Source: Acidimicrobiia bacterium (GTDB lineage Bacteria; Actinomycetota; Acidimicrobiia; Acidimicrobiales; Bin134). From it: a stretch of 64,000 bases of DNA. The translations under genes and the position numbers were made by a program. The notes under the pieces were generated by a model. That model did no database searches, was not told where the DNA came from, and saw nothing but the letters and a program-made list of their open reading frames with translations. Shown here piece after piece: positions 7,595 to 16,262 of the stretch; the first letter of the stretch is position 1; each line of letters begins with the position of its first letter. The stretch is from the NCBI GenBank assembly GCA_022825005.1, contig JAJDYU010000053.1, positions 1 to 64,000 of the forward strand, given 5' to 3'.

Positions 7595-8380
7595 ATGACC
7601 GAGCTGACGCCCGCAAATCTGTTCGGCCTCGATGGCAAAGTCGCCCTGGTCACCGGGGGCGGCCGGGGCATCGGCGCCATGATCGCCGAGGGCCTGTTGG
7701 GCGCGGGGGCCCGGGTGATCATCTCCTCGCGCCGACAAGAACAGCTCGACGAGGCGGCCGACGAGCTGTCGGCCATCGGACCCGTGGAGGCCATAGCCGC
7801 CGACTGCTCCACCGAGGCGGGCTGCCTGGGCCTGGCCGAGGCGGTCGGCGAGCGCACCGACCGGCTGGACATCCTGGTGAACAACGCCGGGGCCACCTGG
7901 GGGGCGCCGATGCAGGAGTTCCCCGACTCGGCCTGGGACAAGGTGCTGAACCTCAACGTGAAGGGGGTGTTCCAGCTCACGGTGGCCCTGCTGCCGCTAT
8001 TGGAGGCGGCGGCCACATCCGAAGACCCGGCCCGGGTGATCAACTTGGGCTCGGTGCAGGGGCTCCAGGCCCCCGACATCGAGAACTACTCGTACTCGGC
8101 CAGCAAGGCCGCGGTCCACCACATGACCCGGGTGCTGGCCAAGAAGCTGGGGCCCAGTCACATCACGGTGAACGCCATCGCACCGGGGGCGTTCTACACC
8201 AAGATGATGGCCTACACCCTGGACAACTTCGGCGATGAGATAGCGGCGGCCACCGCACTTGGGCGGCTGGGCCAGCCCGAGGACATGGCCGGAGTGGCGA
8301 TCTTCTTGTCGGGGCGGGGCGGGTCGTACCTCACCGGGGCAGTCATTCCGGTGGACGGCGGCTACTCCACCACTCTCTAG
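7595..8380 (+). CDS. Short-chain dehydrogenase/reductase
   Basis: A classical SDR of 261 residues. The nucleotide-binding motif TGGGRGIG follows the first strand, NNAG is present, and the catalytic Ser plus YxxxK (YSASK in ENYSYSASKAAVHH) are intact. The RR after the second strand (SSRRQEQL) suggests NADP(H) preference, which is inference. It ends with the usual VDGGY. It lies 40 nt after the SnoaL-like gene and 15 nt before the BKACE gene, indicating one operon. Substrate unknown. Confidence 0.9.
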   Translation: MTELTPANLFGLDGKVALVTGGGRGIGAMIAEGLLGAGARVIISSRRQEQLDEAADELSAIGPVEAIAADCSTEAGCLGLAEAVGERTDRLDILVNNAGATWGAPMQEFPDSAWDKVLNLNVKGVFQLTVALLPLLEAAATSEDPARVINLGSVQGLQAPDIENYSYSASKAAVHHMTRVLAKKLGPSHITVNAIAPGAFYTKMMAYTLDNFGDEIAAATALGRLGQPEDMAGVAIFLSGRGGSYLTGAVIPVDGGYSTTL

Positions 8381-8395
8381 GACAGGAAGTCGCTC

Positions 8396-9280
8396 ATGTC
8401 CCCCGTGTTCATCGAAGTCCGGGCCAACGAGTACACCGGCCGGGAGGCCAACCCCAACGTACCCTGGTCGGTGGACGAGCTGGTTGCCGACGCGGTGGCC
8501 TGTGCCGAGGCCGGGGCGTCGGTGTACCACTTCCACGGCCGGGACCCCTCGACCGGAGCGCCGGTGTGGGACGCCGACACGCTGGGGTCGGTTGTCGCCG
8601 GGGTGCGCGAGGCGTGCGATCTGATTCTGATGCCCACCTTGGGGGCATCCACCGTCCCCGATCCCCACGCCCGGCTGGCCCCCGTGCTGGAGCTGGCCGC
8701 CGATCCGGCCACTCGGCCTGAACTGGCCCCCATCGACCTGGGCAGCTTCAACATCGACCCCTACGACCCGGCTACCGGCACCTTCGGCAATCCCGACATC
8801 GTGTACGTGACCCCGCTGCGGGCGCTGCGGGAGATGGTGGCCGATGTGGCGGAGGCGGGGATGAGGCCGATGGGCGCGCTATGGACGGTGGGATCGGCCC
8901 GGCTGCTGTCGGCGTTTCTGGACGCCGGGGACATGGCAGCGCCGGCCTACGGAGAGGTGACCCTGTCGGACTCGTGGCTGTCGGGGCACCCGGCCACCGT
9001 CGACGGGCTGGACGCCATGACCCGCTTTTTGCCCGACGACGGCCGGGTGGTGTGGGGGTGTTTGGCCTACGGCGCGGATCTGCGCCCACTGGCGCCTGAG
9101 GTGATCACCCGGGGCGGGCACCTGATCGCCGGACTGGGCGACTACCCCTATCTGGAGTTGGGCACGCCGACCAATGCCGACGTCGTGGCCGCGCTGGCCG
9201 GCTGCATCGCTGATGCGGGCGCGGAGCTGGCCACCGTGCCGCAGGCTCGGGCGCTGCTGGGGCTGGATCCGGCTTCGTAG
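8396..9280 (+). CDS. Beta-keto acid cleavage enzyme (BKACE, DUF849)
   Basis: A 294-residue TIM-barrel enzyme of the family that includes 3-keto-5-aminohexanoate cleavage enzyme. Members condense a beta-keto acid with acetyl-CoA and split it into acetoacetate plus a new acyl-CoA. The zinc-binding HxH is clear at residues 45-47 (YHFHGRDP). A conserved active-site Glu-type position follows in the AGLGDYPYLELG block near the C-terminus. BKACE specificity depends on pocket residues that I cannot assign by eye. The neighbouring SDR and SnoaL-like proteins suggest a short catabolic route. ATG follows AGGAAG. Confidence 0.88.
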   Translation: MSPVFIEVRANEYTGREANPNVPWSVDELVADAVACAEAGASVYHFHGRDPSTGAPVWDADTLGSVVAGVREACDLILMPTLGASTVPDPHARLAPVLELAADPATRPELAPIDLGSFNIDPYDPATGTFGNPDIVYVTPLRALREMVADVAEAGMRPMGALWTVGSARLLSAFLDAGDMAAPAYGEVTLSDSWLSGHPATVDGLDAMTRFLPDDGRVVWGCLAYGADLRPLAPEVITRGGHLIAGLGDYPYLELGTPTNADVVAALAGCIADAGAELATVPQARALLGLDPAS

Positions 9281-9292
9281 TCCCGGACCCGG

Positions 9293-10891
9293 TCAGGCCG
9301 CGTCCGGCACCTTTACCAGCAGCACACCTTCGGGGGCATCGAGGCCGATGGCCGACTCGACCACCGCCCCGGCGGCCTGCTCAGACGAGAAAGCGAGGCG
9401 CCACTGCCCCGGCGGCAGTCCGAAGTCGGTGGCGACGTCGGCCAGGTTGAGGGCGCACACGCAGTCGCCCCGCCGAAAGCCGATCACCGGCGCCGATCGG
9501 TCGGTCAGCCACTTCAGCTCGCCCCTATGGAGGTCATCGAGCTCACGGCGCACTGCGAGCAGCTCTTTGTACTTGTGGATCACCGAATCGGGATCGTCAC
9601 GCTGGGCTGCCACGGTGTCGGCGTCGGCTCGGTGCACGGGCAACCACGGCTCGGCGCCGTCGGTGAACCCGCCCATCGGCCCCGGCGACCACGGCATCGG
9701 AGTGCGGCATCCGTCCCGGCCGTCGGCGGGGTTCTGGTTCCGCACGGCCACCGGATCCTGGAGCTTGGCCAGGGGCACGTCCACTTCTTCGAGGCCCAGC
9801 TCGTCGCCCTGGTAGAGGAACGGCAGGCCGGGAAGGGCGAAAAGCAGGACGCAGTAGGCCAGCGACCGCGACCGGCCTAGCTCGCCTCCCCCCAGTCGGG
9901 TAGGCGCCCGGGGGTCGTCGTGGCTGCTGATGGCCCAGGACAGGTCTCGGGGGGCGGCGTCGAGCGCGTCTCGGAACGTGGACCACATGGCCGACGGTTC
10001 CCAGGGGGTGTGCATGGGGGCGAAGTAGAAGGCCCGGTGCAGCCCGTCCTGGTTGGCCACGTACCGGCTCACCTGGTTGGGATTGTTGTCCCTCAGGTAG
10101 ACCTCCCCTAGAAGCAGGGCGTCGTAGCGCTCGGCGATGGCCCTCCAGCGGCGGTAGATGGCGGTGTTGCCGCCCTGGTCGAGGTCGTAGCGATGGTCGT
10201 AGCAGCCGAACGCCTGGCGGGGGCTCATATCCGGGGTGACCGGGAACCGCTGCGGGTTGTCGGGCATGAGCATGTTCTTGACCAGTCCATGGGCCACGTC
10301 CACCCGAAAGCCGTCAACGTCGCGGTCCAGCCAGAACCCGAGCACATCGTCGAACTCCCGTACCAGGTTGGGGTTGGACCAGTTCAGATCGGGCTGCTCG
10401 GGCAAGAACAGGTGCAGATAGTACTGCTCGGTGGCCTCGTCGAAGGTCCAGGCCGGTCCGCCGAAATGCGAGATCCAGTTATTGGGGGGCCCGCCGCCCA
10501 GCGCCGGATCCCGCCAGTGGTAATAGCCCCGCATCGGGCTGTCGGGGTCGGCCCGGGAGGCCTGGAACCACGGGTGCTGGTCAGAGGAGTGATTGGGAAC
10601 CAAGTCGATGAGCACCCGCAGCCCCAGGCGATGGGCCTTGGCTATGCAGGCGTCAAAGTCGTCCAGCGTGCCGAACAGGGGATCCACCCCGGTGTAGTCG
10701 GCCACGTCGTAGCCGAAGTCGCGCATGGGCGACGGGTAATAGGGCGTGATCCACACGATCCCGACCCCCAGCCAGGCCAGGTAGTCCAGCTTCTCGGTGA
10801 GTCCGGAGAAATCGCCGACCCCGTCGCCGTTGCCGTCGGCGAAAGAGCGGATGTACACCTCATAGCCCACCTCGCGGTCCCACCAGCGCAT
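9293..10891 (-). CDS. GH13 alpha-glucosidase / alpha-amylase family enzyme
   Basis: A 532-residue (beta/alpha)8 glycoside hydrolase of family GH13, oligo-1,6-glucosidase/alpha-glucosidase type. Conserved regions are DLVPNHSSDQHPWF (region I), DGFRVDVAHG with nucleophile Asp198 (region II), LLGEVYL with acid/base Glu263 (region III), and ISSHDDPRAPTR with transition-state Asp325 (region IV). No signal peptide is visible, so it should act in the cytoplasm on imported or storage-derived oligosaccharides such as maltose, isomaltose or trehalose-like sugars. It starts 15 nt after the nrdJ stop and may be co-transcribed with it, though the two functions are unrelated. Confidence 0.92.
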   Translation of the reverse strand: MRWWDREVGYEVYIRSFADGNGDGVGDFSGLTEKLDYLAWLGVGIVWITPYYPSPMRDFGYDVADYTGVDPLFGTLDDFDACIAKAHRLGLRVLIDLVPNHSSDQHPWFQASRADPDSPMRGYYHWRDPALGGGPPNNWISHFGGPAWTFDEATEQYYLHLFLPEQPDLNWSNPNLVREFDDVLGFWLDRDVDGFRVDVAHGLVKNMLMPDNPQRFPVTPDMSPRQAFGCYDHRYDLDQGGNTAIYRRWRAIAERYDALLLGEVYLRDNNPNQVSRYVANQDGLHRAFYFAPMHTPWEPSAMWSTFRDALDAAPRDLSWAISSHDDPRAPTRLGGGELGRSRSLAYCVLLFALPGLPFLYQGDELGLEEVDVPLAKLQDPVAVRNQNPADGRDGCRTPMPWSPGPMGGFTDGAEPWLPVHRADADTVAAQRDDPDSVIHKYKELLAVRRELDDLHRGELKWLTDRSAPVIGFRRGDCVCALNLADVATDFGLPPGQWRLAFSSEQAAGAVVESAIGLDAPEGVLLVKVPDAA

Positions 10892-10906
10892 ATTGGTCTT
10901 AAAGAG

Positions 10907-13639
10907 TCAGGAGCAGCCGGAGGTGGAGCCGCAGTCGGGGCAGGCGTGGCAGCTTCCGGCCCGGACCATGAGCACGCCGCAGTCGAAGCAGAGTGGTGCG
11001 TGGGTGTCCAGGGGAAGCTGGCGGGTGAAGGGAGACGGGGGGTCGGGTTCCACTATGTCGCCGGGCACGGTGACCGGCACCTGCTCCTCCACTCCGGGCA
11101 AGGTGGGCTGGGTGCGCTCGTCGGTGGTGAATATCCCCAGGCTGTGCCGCTCTTCGGGGTCGAGGTACTCCACCGCCAGGCGGCGGAACAGGTAGTCGAG
11201 GATGCTGGTGGCGATGCGGATGTCGGAATCGTCGGTCAACCCGGCCGGTTCAAAGCGCATGCCGGTGAAGGCGTCCACATAGGCCCGCAGCGGCACCCCG
11301 TATTGCAGGCCGTGGCTCACCGCCATGGCGAACGAGTCCATGACCCCCGACAGCGTGGAGCCCTGTTTGGACACCCGCAGGAAGATCTCGCCGGGGCTGC
11401 CGTCGTCGTACTCCCCCACGGTGGCGAATCCCTTGCAGTCGGCCACCCGGAACTCGAAGGTGCGGCTGGTGCGGGCACGGGGCAACCGCCGGCGCTCAGG
11501 CTGCGTCGCCGCCGGTGCCGTCGCAGAGTCGGGGGCCTGGTCGGGCTGAGTTGCCGAGGCGTCGGAAACCGACAGGGGTTGACCCAGCTTGCAGTTGTCC
11601 CGATAGACGGCGAGGGCCTTGACCCCCATCTGCCAGGCGTCCACGAAAAGCTGCTCGATCTCGGCCGCGGTGGTCTCCTCGGGAACGTTGACCGTCTTGC
11701 TGATTCCCCCCGATAGCCACGGCTGCACCGCGGCCATCATCTTCACGTGGCCGCTGGGTGAGATGGCGTTTTCGCCCATGGAGCAGGCGAAAACCGCCAG
11801 ATGGTCCGGGTCCAAGTGGGGCGCATCCACCGCAGTGCCCCGCTCATGGACATGTTCTTCGATGTCGGCAACTTGTTGGGGGCTGTAGCCCAGGCGATGC
11901 AGGGCCCTATCCACCGTCTGGTTGACGATGGGCATGGTGCCGCCGCCCACCAGCTTCTTGGTTTTGACCAGGCCCAAATCGGGCTCGATGCCGGTGGTGT
12001 CGCAGTCCATCATGAACGAGATGGTGCCGGTGGGGGCCAGCACGGTGGCCTGCGAGTTGCGGACGCCGACCGTGTCGCCCCACTCAACGGCGGCGTCCCA
12101 GGCGGCCCGAGCCGCGTCCAGCACCTCCGTCGGCACCGGCTCGGCCTCCAGCCGGCTCAGCGCGTCGCGGTGCATGCGCAGCACTCGCCGGGTGGGCTTC
12201 TGGTTCTCGGCAAATCCCTCGAACGGTCCGAGGCGGGCGGCCATGCGCCCCGACGTCTCGTAGGCCACCCCGGTCATCAGCGCGGTTATCGATGCCGCCC
12301 ATCCCCGGCCTTCGTCGGAGTCGTAGGCCAGGCCCAGGGCCATGAGCATGGCCCCGAGGTTGGCGTAGCCCAAGCCCAGTTGGCGGAACCGGCGGGTGGT
12401 GGACCCGATCTGATCGGTCGGATAGTGCGATGGGCCGACCAGGATCTCTTGGGCGATGGTCATCACCCTCACTGCGGTGCTGAAACCCTCCACATCGAAG
12501 GTGCCGTCGTCGTCGAGGAACGAAAGAAGGTTCAGGCTGGACAGGTTGCAGGCCGAGTTGTCCAGGTGGAGGTACTCCGAGCAGGGGTTGCTGGCGGTGA
12601 TCCGGCCAGTTTCAGCCGCGGTGTTCCACCGGTTGATGGTGGTCTGGAACTGCACTCCGGGATCGGCGCACTCCCAGGCGGCCTCGGCGATCTGGGTAAG
12701 GAGCGAGCGGGCCGACACCGACTCCAGCACTTCGCCGGTGGTGCGGGCGGTTAGCTGCCAATCCCTGTCCTCGGTTACCGCCGCCATGAACTCGTCGCTG
12801 AGCCGCACCGAGTTGTTGGCGTTCTGGTACTGGATTGAGTGGACGTCGGCGCCGTCGAGGTCCATGTCGAAACCGGCGTCGCGCAGCGCTCGGGCCTTGC
12901 GCTCTTCGACGGCCTTGCACCAGATGAATTCCTCTACATCAGGATGGTCGGCGTCCAGCACCACCATCTTGGCCGCCCGCCGGGTCTTGCCCCCCGACTT
13001 GATGGTGCCGGCCGAGGCATCGGCGCCCCGCATGAAGCTCACCGGGCCGCTGGGCGCTCCCCCGCCGCTCATCTTCTCCCGGCGCGAGCGGATGAGGCTT
13101 AGATTGACGCCGGCCCCCGATCCGCCCTTGAAGATGCGGCCCTCCTCCCCGTACCAGTCGAGGATCGACTCCATGGTGTCGTCCACCGCCAGGATGAAGC
13201 AGGCCGAGGACTGGGGCACGGCGTTGGGCACTCCCAAGTTGAACCAGACCGGCGAGTTGAACGCGGCGCGCTGGTGGACCAGCAGCCAGCGGAGCTCGTC
13301 GGCGAATGCCTCAGCCTCCTCGGGCTCGGCCAAATGGCCCGATTCGGTGCCCCACACCACCAGCGTGTTGACCACCCGGTCGATCACCTGGCGCAAGGAG
13401 GTCTCCCGCTCGGGGGTGCCCAATCCGCCCCGGAAGTACTTCTGGGCCACGATGTTGCCGGCATTGACTGACCAACTCGCCGGAAACTCCACATCGAGCT
13501 GCTCGAAGGCCACCTCGCCGTCTGCGCTGGTGATTCGGGCGTCGCGGCGGTGCCATTCCACCTCGTCGTAGGGGTGCACATCGGCGCGGCTGAAGTAGCG
13601 GCCCAGGCCAATCCTGGTGCGGTCAGATGCCAGAGCCAT
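10907..13639 (-). CDS. nrdJ: Adenosylcobalamin-dependent ribonucleotide reductase (class II)
   Basis: Reduces ribonucleotides to deoxyribonucleotides using a B12-derived thiyl radical. It has 910 residues from ATG 13639, which follows GAGGAG by 5 nt. Active-site elements include the GGSGAGVNLS nucleotide region, the N-terminal active-site Cys near NSPVWFNLG, and SNPCSEYLHLDNSACNLSSLNL. The C-terminal domain (TSCPD60/zinc-ribbon type) ends with paired cysteines CFDCG...CHACPDCGSTSGCS that likely re-reduce the active site. No class I or class III reductase and no nrdR lie nearby. The mRNA leader begins with a perfect hairpin (13654-13680). Confidence 0.95.
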   Translation of the reverse strand: MALASDRTRIGLGRYFSRADVHPYDEVEWHRRDARITSADGEVAFEQLDVEFPASWSVNAGNIVAQKYFRGGLGTPERETSLRQVIDRVVNTLVVWGTESGHLAEPEEAEAFADELRWLLVHQRAAFNSPVWFNLGVPNAVPQSSACFILAVDDTMESILDWYGEEGRIFKGGSGAGVNLSLIRSRREKMSGGGAPSGPVSFMRGADASAGTIKSGGKTRRAAKMVVLDADHPDVEEFIWCKAVEERKARALRDAGFDMDLDGADVHSIQYQNANNSVRLSDEFMAAVTEDRDWQLTARTTGEVLESVSARSLLTQIAEAAWECADPGVQFQTTINRWNTAAETGRITASNPCSEYLHLDNSACNLSSLNLLSFLDDDGTFDVEGFSTAVRVMTIAQEILVGPSHYPTDQIGSTTRRFRQLGLGYANLGAMLMALGLAYDSDEGRGWAASITALMTGVAYETSGRMAARLGPFEGFAENQKPTRRVLRMHRDALSRLEAEPVPTEVLDAARAAWDAAVEWGDTVGVRNSQATVLAPTGTISFMMDCDTTGIEPDLGLVKTKKLVGGGTMPIVNQTVDRALHRLGYSPQQVADIEEHVHERGTAVDAPHLDPDHLAVFACSMGENAISPSGHVKMMAAVQPWLSGGISKTVNVPEETTAAEIEQLFVDAWQMGVKALAVYRDNCKLGQPLSVSDASATQPDQAPDSATAPAATQPERRRLPRARTSRTFEFRVADCKGFATVGEYDDGSPGEIFLRVSKQGSTLSGVMDSFAMAVSHGLQYGVPLRAYVDAFTGMRFEPAGLTDDSDIRIATSILDYLFRRLAVEYLDPEERHSLGIFTTDERTQPTLPGVEEQVPVTVPGDIVEPDPPSPFTRQLPLDTHAPLCFDCGVLMVRAGSCHACPDCGSTSGCS

Positions 13640-13992
13640 CAGCACTCCTCAAAGGAATGCGGCTCTGGTAAGCGCATTCCACCTTCGTATTCTATCGGTG
13701 ACCTGTGAGGCTGCGGCGTGAGCGGCCAGGTCAAAGGAGCCTCTTCATGAGGCGCGCCTGCACCGGACACGCCAGCCCGCCCGAACAACGGGCTGGACCC
13801 CTCAAGGAGTCGCCTGAACCCCACTATGGTCGTCGGCGTCAGCCACCATTCCGGCCACTCACACCGCAGCGATAGATCACGGTAGAGCATCGGGCCTGTG
13901 GACCGTAAGGAGGATAAGGGGGATTCCTTGTGGATTTCAGGTGAATTTCTCAAGACGTGGCGAACTGACCCGCCTGCTACCGTCGGCGGCAG
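13640..13992. other. 353-bp divergent intergenic region nrdJ / RibD-like
   Basis: No credible gene lies here. On the minus strand it holds a -10-like TAGAAT (13689-13694), a perfect 8-bp hairpin next to the nrdJ ribosome-binding site, and a second hairpin at 13772-13796 (CCAGCCCG...CGGGCTGG). On the plus strand TACCGT at 13978-13983 lies 9 nt before the GTG of the RibD-like gene and could be a -10 box for a nearly leaderless transcript. An AAGGAGG at 13906 has no good start codon at the right distance. Confidence 0.6.
13654..13680 (-). promoter_or_regulatory. Leader hairpin of nrdJ
   Basis: GGAATGCG and CGCATTCC form a perfect 8-bp stem around an 11-nt loop. The stem ends a few bases before the GAGGAG ribosome-binding site of nrdJ. 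If TAGAAT (13689-13694) is the -10 box, the transcript begins almost at the base of this stem. It could stabilise the mRNA 5' end or modulate initiation. Function is inferred. Confidence 0.45.
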
Positions 13993-14727
13993 GTGGATCA
14001 GCTGTTTCCTCGGTTCGTCTCCGACGTAGATCCGGTCGCGCTCTATGCGTCCGACAGCCGCTCCCCACACCTCGACCGCCCGTGGCTGATGCTGAACATG
14101 GTGACCTCCGCCGACGGCGCCACATCGGCCGACGGAGTGTCGGGACGCCTGTCGAGCCCGGCGGACCGGCAGGTGTTCGCGGCCATCCGGGCGGTGGCCG
14201 ACGTGGTGCTGGTGGCCGCCGAGACGGTGCGGCGCGAGGGCTACGGGCCGCCCAAGGCCGACCCCGAAGTGACCGCTTCTCGAACATCTAGGAACCAGGC
14301 GCCCCGACCCCGATTGGCCATTGTGAGCCGATCCCTGGACTTGGATTTCGCCGCTCCGATATTCGACGACCGCCCGCCGCCTCTGTTGTTCACCGTGGAC
14401 GAGCCGCCCGCCGACCGACTGGCCCAAGCTGAGGCGGCCGTCGAGATTCATCGCATGGGCACCGACCGGGTGGACCTCGCCCAGGCGATGACCAGCATCG
14501 GCCAGTCGGGCGCGGCGGTGGTGCTGTCGGAGGGTGGGCCGATCCTCAACGGTCAGCTCTTGGCTGCCGGGCTGTTGGACGAGGTGTGCTGGACGATCTC
14601 GCCGAAGCTGGCCGGTGGCGACTCCGCCAGGATGGCCAAGGGCGCGCCGCCCCGGCTCCAACAGCTCCGCCTCGACCGAGTGCTGGCCCAAGACCACACC
14701 CTGTTCCTGCGCTACCTGGCCCACTGA
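13993..14727 (+). CDS. RibD C-terminal-like / dihydrofolate reductase-family oxidoreductase
   Basis: A 244-residue NADPH-dependent reductase of the RibD C-terminal (pyrimidine reductase) superfamily. Recognisable segments are NMVTSADG near residue 35, the VVLVAAETVRREGYGPP nucleotide-binding segment, and VVLSEGGPILNGQLLAAGLLDEV toward the C-terminus. It stands alone, without the RibD deaminase domain or other rib genes, so it may reduce another substrate. The start is GTG 13993, with no clear ribosome-binding site and possibly a leaderless message. It is convergent with the small membrane protein gene. Confidence 0.85.
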   Translation: MDQLFPRFVSDVDPVALYASDSRSPHLDRPWLMLNMVTSADGATSADGVSGRLSSPADRQVFAAIRAVADVVLVAAETVRREGYGPPKADPEVTASRTSRNQAPRPRLAIVSRSLDLDFAAPIFDDRPPPLLFTVDEPPADRLAQAEAAVEIHRMGTDRVDLAQAMTSIGQSGAAVVLSEGGPILNGQLLAAGLLDEVCWTISPKLAGGDSARMAKGAPPRLQQLRLDRVLAQDHTLFLRYLAH

Positions 14728-14741
14728 CCGCCTCCGCCCGC

Positions 14742-15038
14742 CTATTGGCCGTAGGAGCTGAGCGGCATGGCAGTGTCGCCCACTATCACATAGGCCGGCT
14801 CAACTTGGGTGTGCCCCACCGGGTTCTCGGGATTCAGCGTCCAGTGGAGCTTGGCGGCCAGCAGCGAGCTGGCCCACAGCAACAACAGCAGCACCCCCGC
14901 AAGCAGCGCTCGGCGGAACCAGTACACCGCGGCGGGCGGACGCGCCATGGCCGGGGGGCGGAGCAGGGGTGTCGGACAGCTGGCGACCAGGGTCAAGGTG
15001 GGCCGGACCGGAGGTTCTTCGCACATGGGTAAAGCCAT
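14742..15038 (-). CDS. Small single-pass membrane protein
   Basis: A 98-residue protein with one strong hydrophobic segment at about residues 43-61 (RALLAGVLLLLLWASSLLAA). The preceding FRR suggests a cytoplasmic N-terminus. A short polar C-terminal domain ends in SSYGQ. The N-terminal 30 residues contain two cysteines. I recognise no family. The frame has normal codon use and follows dapE in the same direction after an 81-nt gap. The start could also be the internal Met31. Confidence 0.6.
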   Translation of the reverse strand: MALPMCEEPPVRPTLTLVASCPTPLLRPPAMARPPAAVYWFRRALLAGVLLLLLWASSLLAAKLHWTLNPENPVGHTQVEPAYVIVGDTAMPLSSYGQ

Positions 15039-15119
15039 GCGACCATTGTCCAGACCGCGGTGACAGTTGGTCGAAATACGGCTTCCTAGCTGGACGTTTG
15101 CAAATTCCAGCCGAGTATT

Positions 15120-16184
15120 TCACCGAGTGGTGAGCAGCGCCTCCAACGCGTGGTGGTAAGCCACCAGCGCAGCCCTGTCCACCCGCTCCTCGGCGGTGTG
15201 GGCCAGGGTCGAATCTCCGGGCCCGAAGTTGGCTGCGGGGATGCCCCGCGACGCGAAGAAGGCCACGTCGGTCCACCCCAGCTTTGATTTGATGTCCAGG
15301 TCGTTGTCGGCGATGAGCCGTTGCAGCACCGGGTGGCCCAACCCCGGTGGGGCGGCCGGGGCGTGCTCGGTTACCTCGAAGCCATCGTCATCGCCCAACA
15401 CGGGCGCCAGCATCTCCCGCAGGATGTCCTCGGCTTCGTCGGGGCTGCGATCGGGAGCGTAGCGATAGCCCAGCGTCACCTCGGCCCGATCGGGCACGAC
15501 GTTTCCGGCCACGCCGCCCTCCACCGCCACCGCCTGAAGCGACTCCCGGAATTGGCAGCCGTCGATTACCGGCGTTCGGGGTTGGTAATCCTCCGCCAAC
15601 CTGAGCACCGAACCCAACCGGTGGATGGCGTTAACACCCATCCAGGGCCGGGCGGTGTGGGCTCGGGCGCCGGTCAGCGTCACCACCGCCCGCATCGATC
15701 CCTGGCAGCCGGCTTCCACCGCTCCCCCGGTGGGCTCGCCCAGAAGGGCGACGTCGGTGGCCAGCAGGTCGGGGCGGATATCGAACAGCTCCCGCAGTCC
15801 GTTGTCGGCCACTCGCACTTCCTCGCGGGCGTAGAACAGCCAAGTCACATCCACCACAGGCTCGGACACCGAGGCGGCCAGCTCCAGCATCACCGCCAGC
15901 GCCGATTTCATGTCGGCGGCTCCGAGGCCCCACACCACGTCGCCCTCAATGCGGGCCACCGCGTTGTCGTTGGGGGGCACGGTGTCGCTGTGGCCGCCGA
16001 TCAGCACTCGCTGGGGTCGGCCCAGATCGGTCCGGGCCACCACGTTGTCGCCCACGCGATCCACGGTGAGCCCCGACACCGCCCGCAGCCGCTGCTCGAT
16101 GAGATCGGCGATGGCACCCTCGTTGTAGGACACCGAGGGGACATCGATCAGGTCGGCCGTTTTGGCCAGCAGATCAGCGCTCAT
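15120..16184 (-). CDS. dapE: Succinyl-diaminopimelate desuccinylase
   Basis: An M20-family dinuclear zinc amidohydrolase of 354 residues that frees LL-diaminopimelate from its N-succinyl form in lysine and peptidoglycan synthesis. The first metal His is in GGHSDTVPPND, the bridging Asp in WGLGAADMKSALAVM, and the catalytic Glu pair in LFYAREEVRVADNG. The metal-binding acid (GEPTGGAVEAGCQG) and the dimerisation-domain ARAHTARPWMGVNAIHRLG follow. The final His is in STLAHTAEERV. It lies downstream of dapD and dapC in a diaminopimelate cluster. Confidence 0.93.
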   Translation of the reverse strand: MSADLLAKTADLIDVPSVSYNEGAIADLIEQRLRAVSGLTVDRVGDNVVARTDLGRPQRVLIGGHSDTVPPNDNAVARIEGDVVWGLGAADMKSALAVMLELAASVSEPVVDVTWLFYAREEVRVADNGLRELFDIRPDLLATDVALLGEPTGGAVEAGCQGSMRAVVTLTGARAHTARPWMGVNAIHRLGSVLRLAEDYQPRTPVIDGCQFRESLQAVAVEGGVAGNVVPDRAEVTLGYRYAPDRSPDEAEDILREMLAPVLGDDDGFEVTEHAPAAPPGLGHPVLQRLIADNDLDIKSKLGWTDVAFFASRGIPAANFGPGDSTLAHTAEERVDRAALVAYHHALEALLTTR

Positions 16185-16262
16185 GGCCAGCCTCGCCGAC
16201 GATTTTCGCCGTGTCGGAAGCCGCGGGCCTGTTGAGGAGGCCAGCCTGTGGATAACTCATGG

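Noticed and set aside
9281-9292. Bidirectional terminator between the convergent BKACE and amylase genes
   Set aside because: Only 12 bp separate the stops and no stable stem with a T-run can be drawn.
10193-11716. Very long plus-strand open frame (507 codons) opposite nrdJ and the amylase gene
   Set aside because: It mirrors well-supported coding sequence on the other strand and has the His/Gly/Val-rich composition typical of antisense frames in GC-rich DNA.
13640-13992. Cobalamin riboswitch or NrdR boxes upstream of nrdJ
   Set aside because: I looked for a B12-box and for paired NrdR-type repeats; only a weak CCACTATGG resemblance was found, not enough to call.
16247-16255. Perfect DnaA box (TTATCCACA on the minus strand) between dapD and dapE
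   Set aside because: A single 9-mer is expected about once by chance in a window this long on both strands; there is no cluster, AT-rich region or dnaA/dnaN neighbourhood, so it is not an origin.
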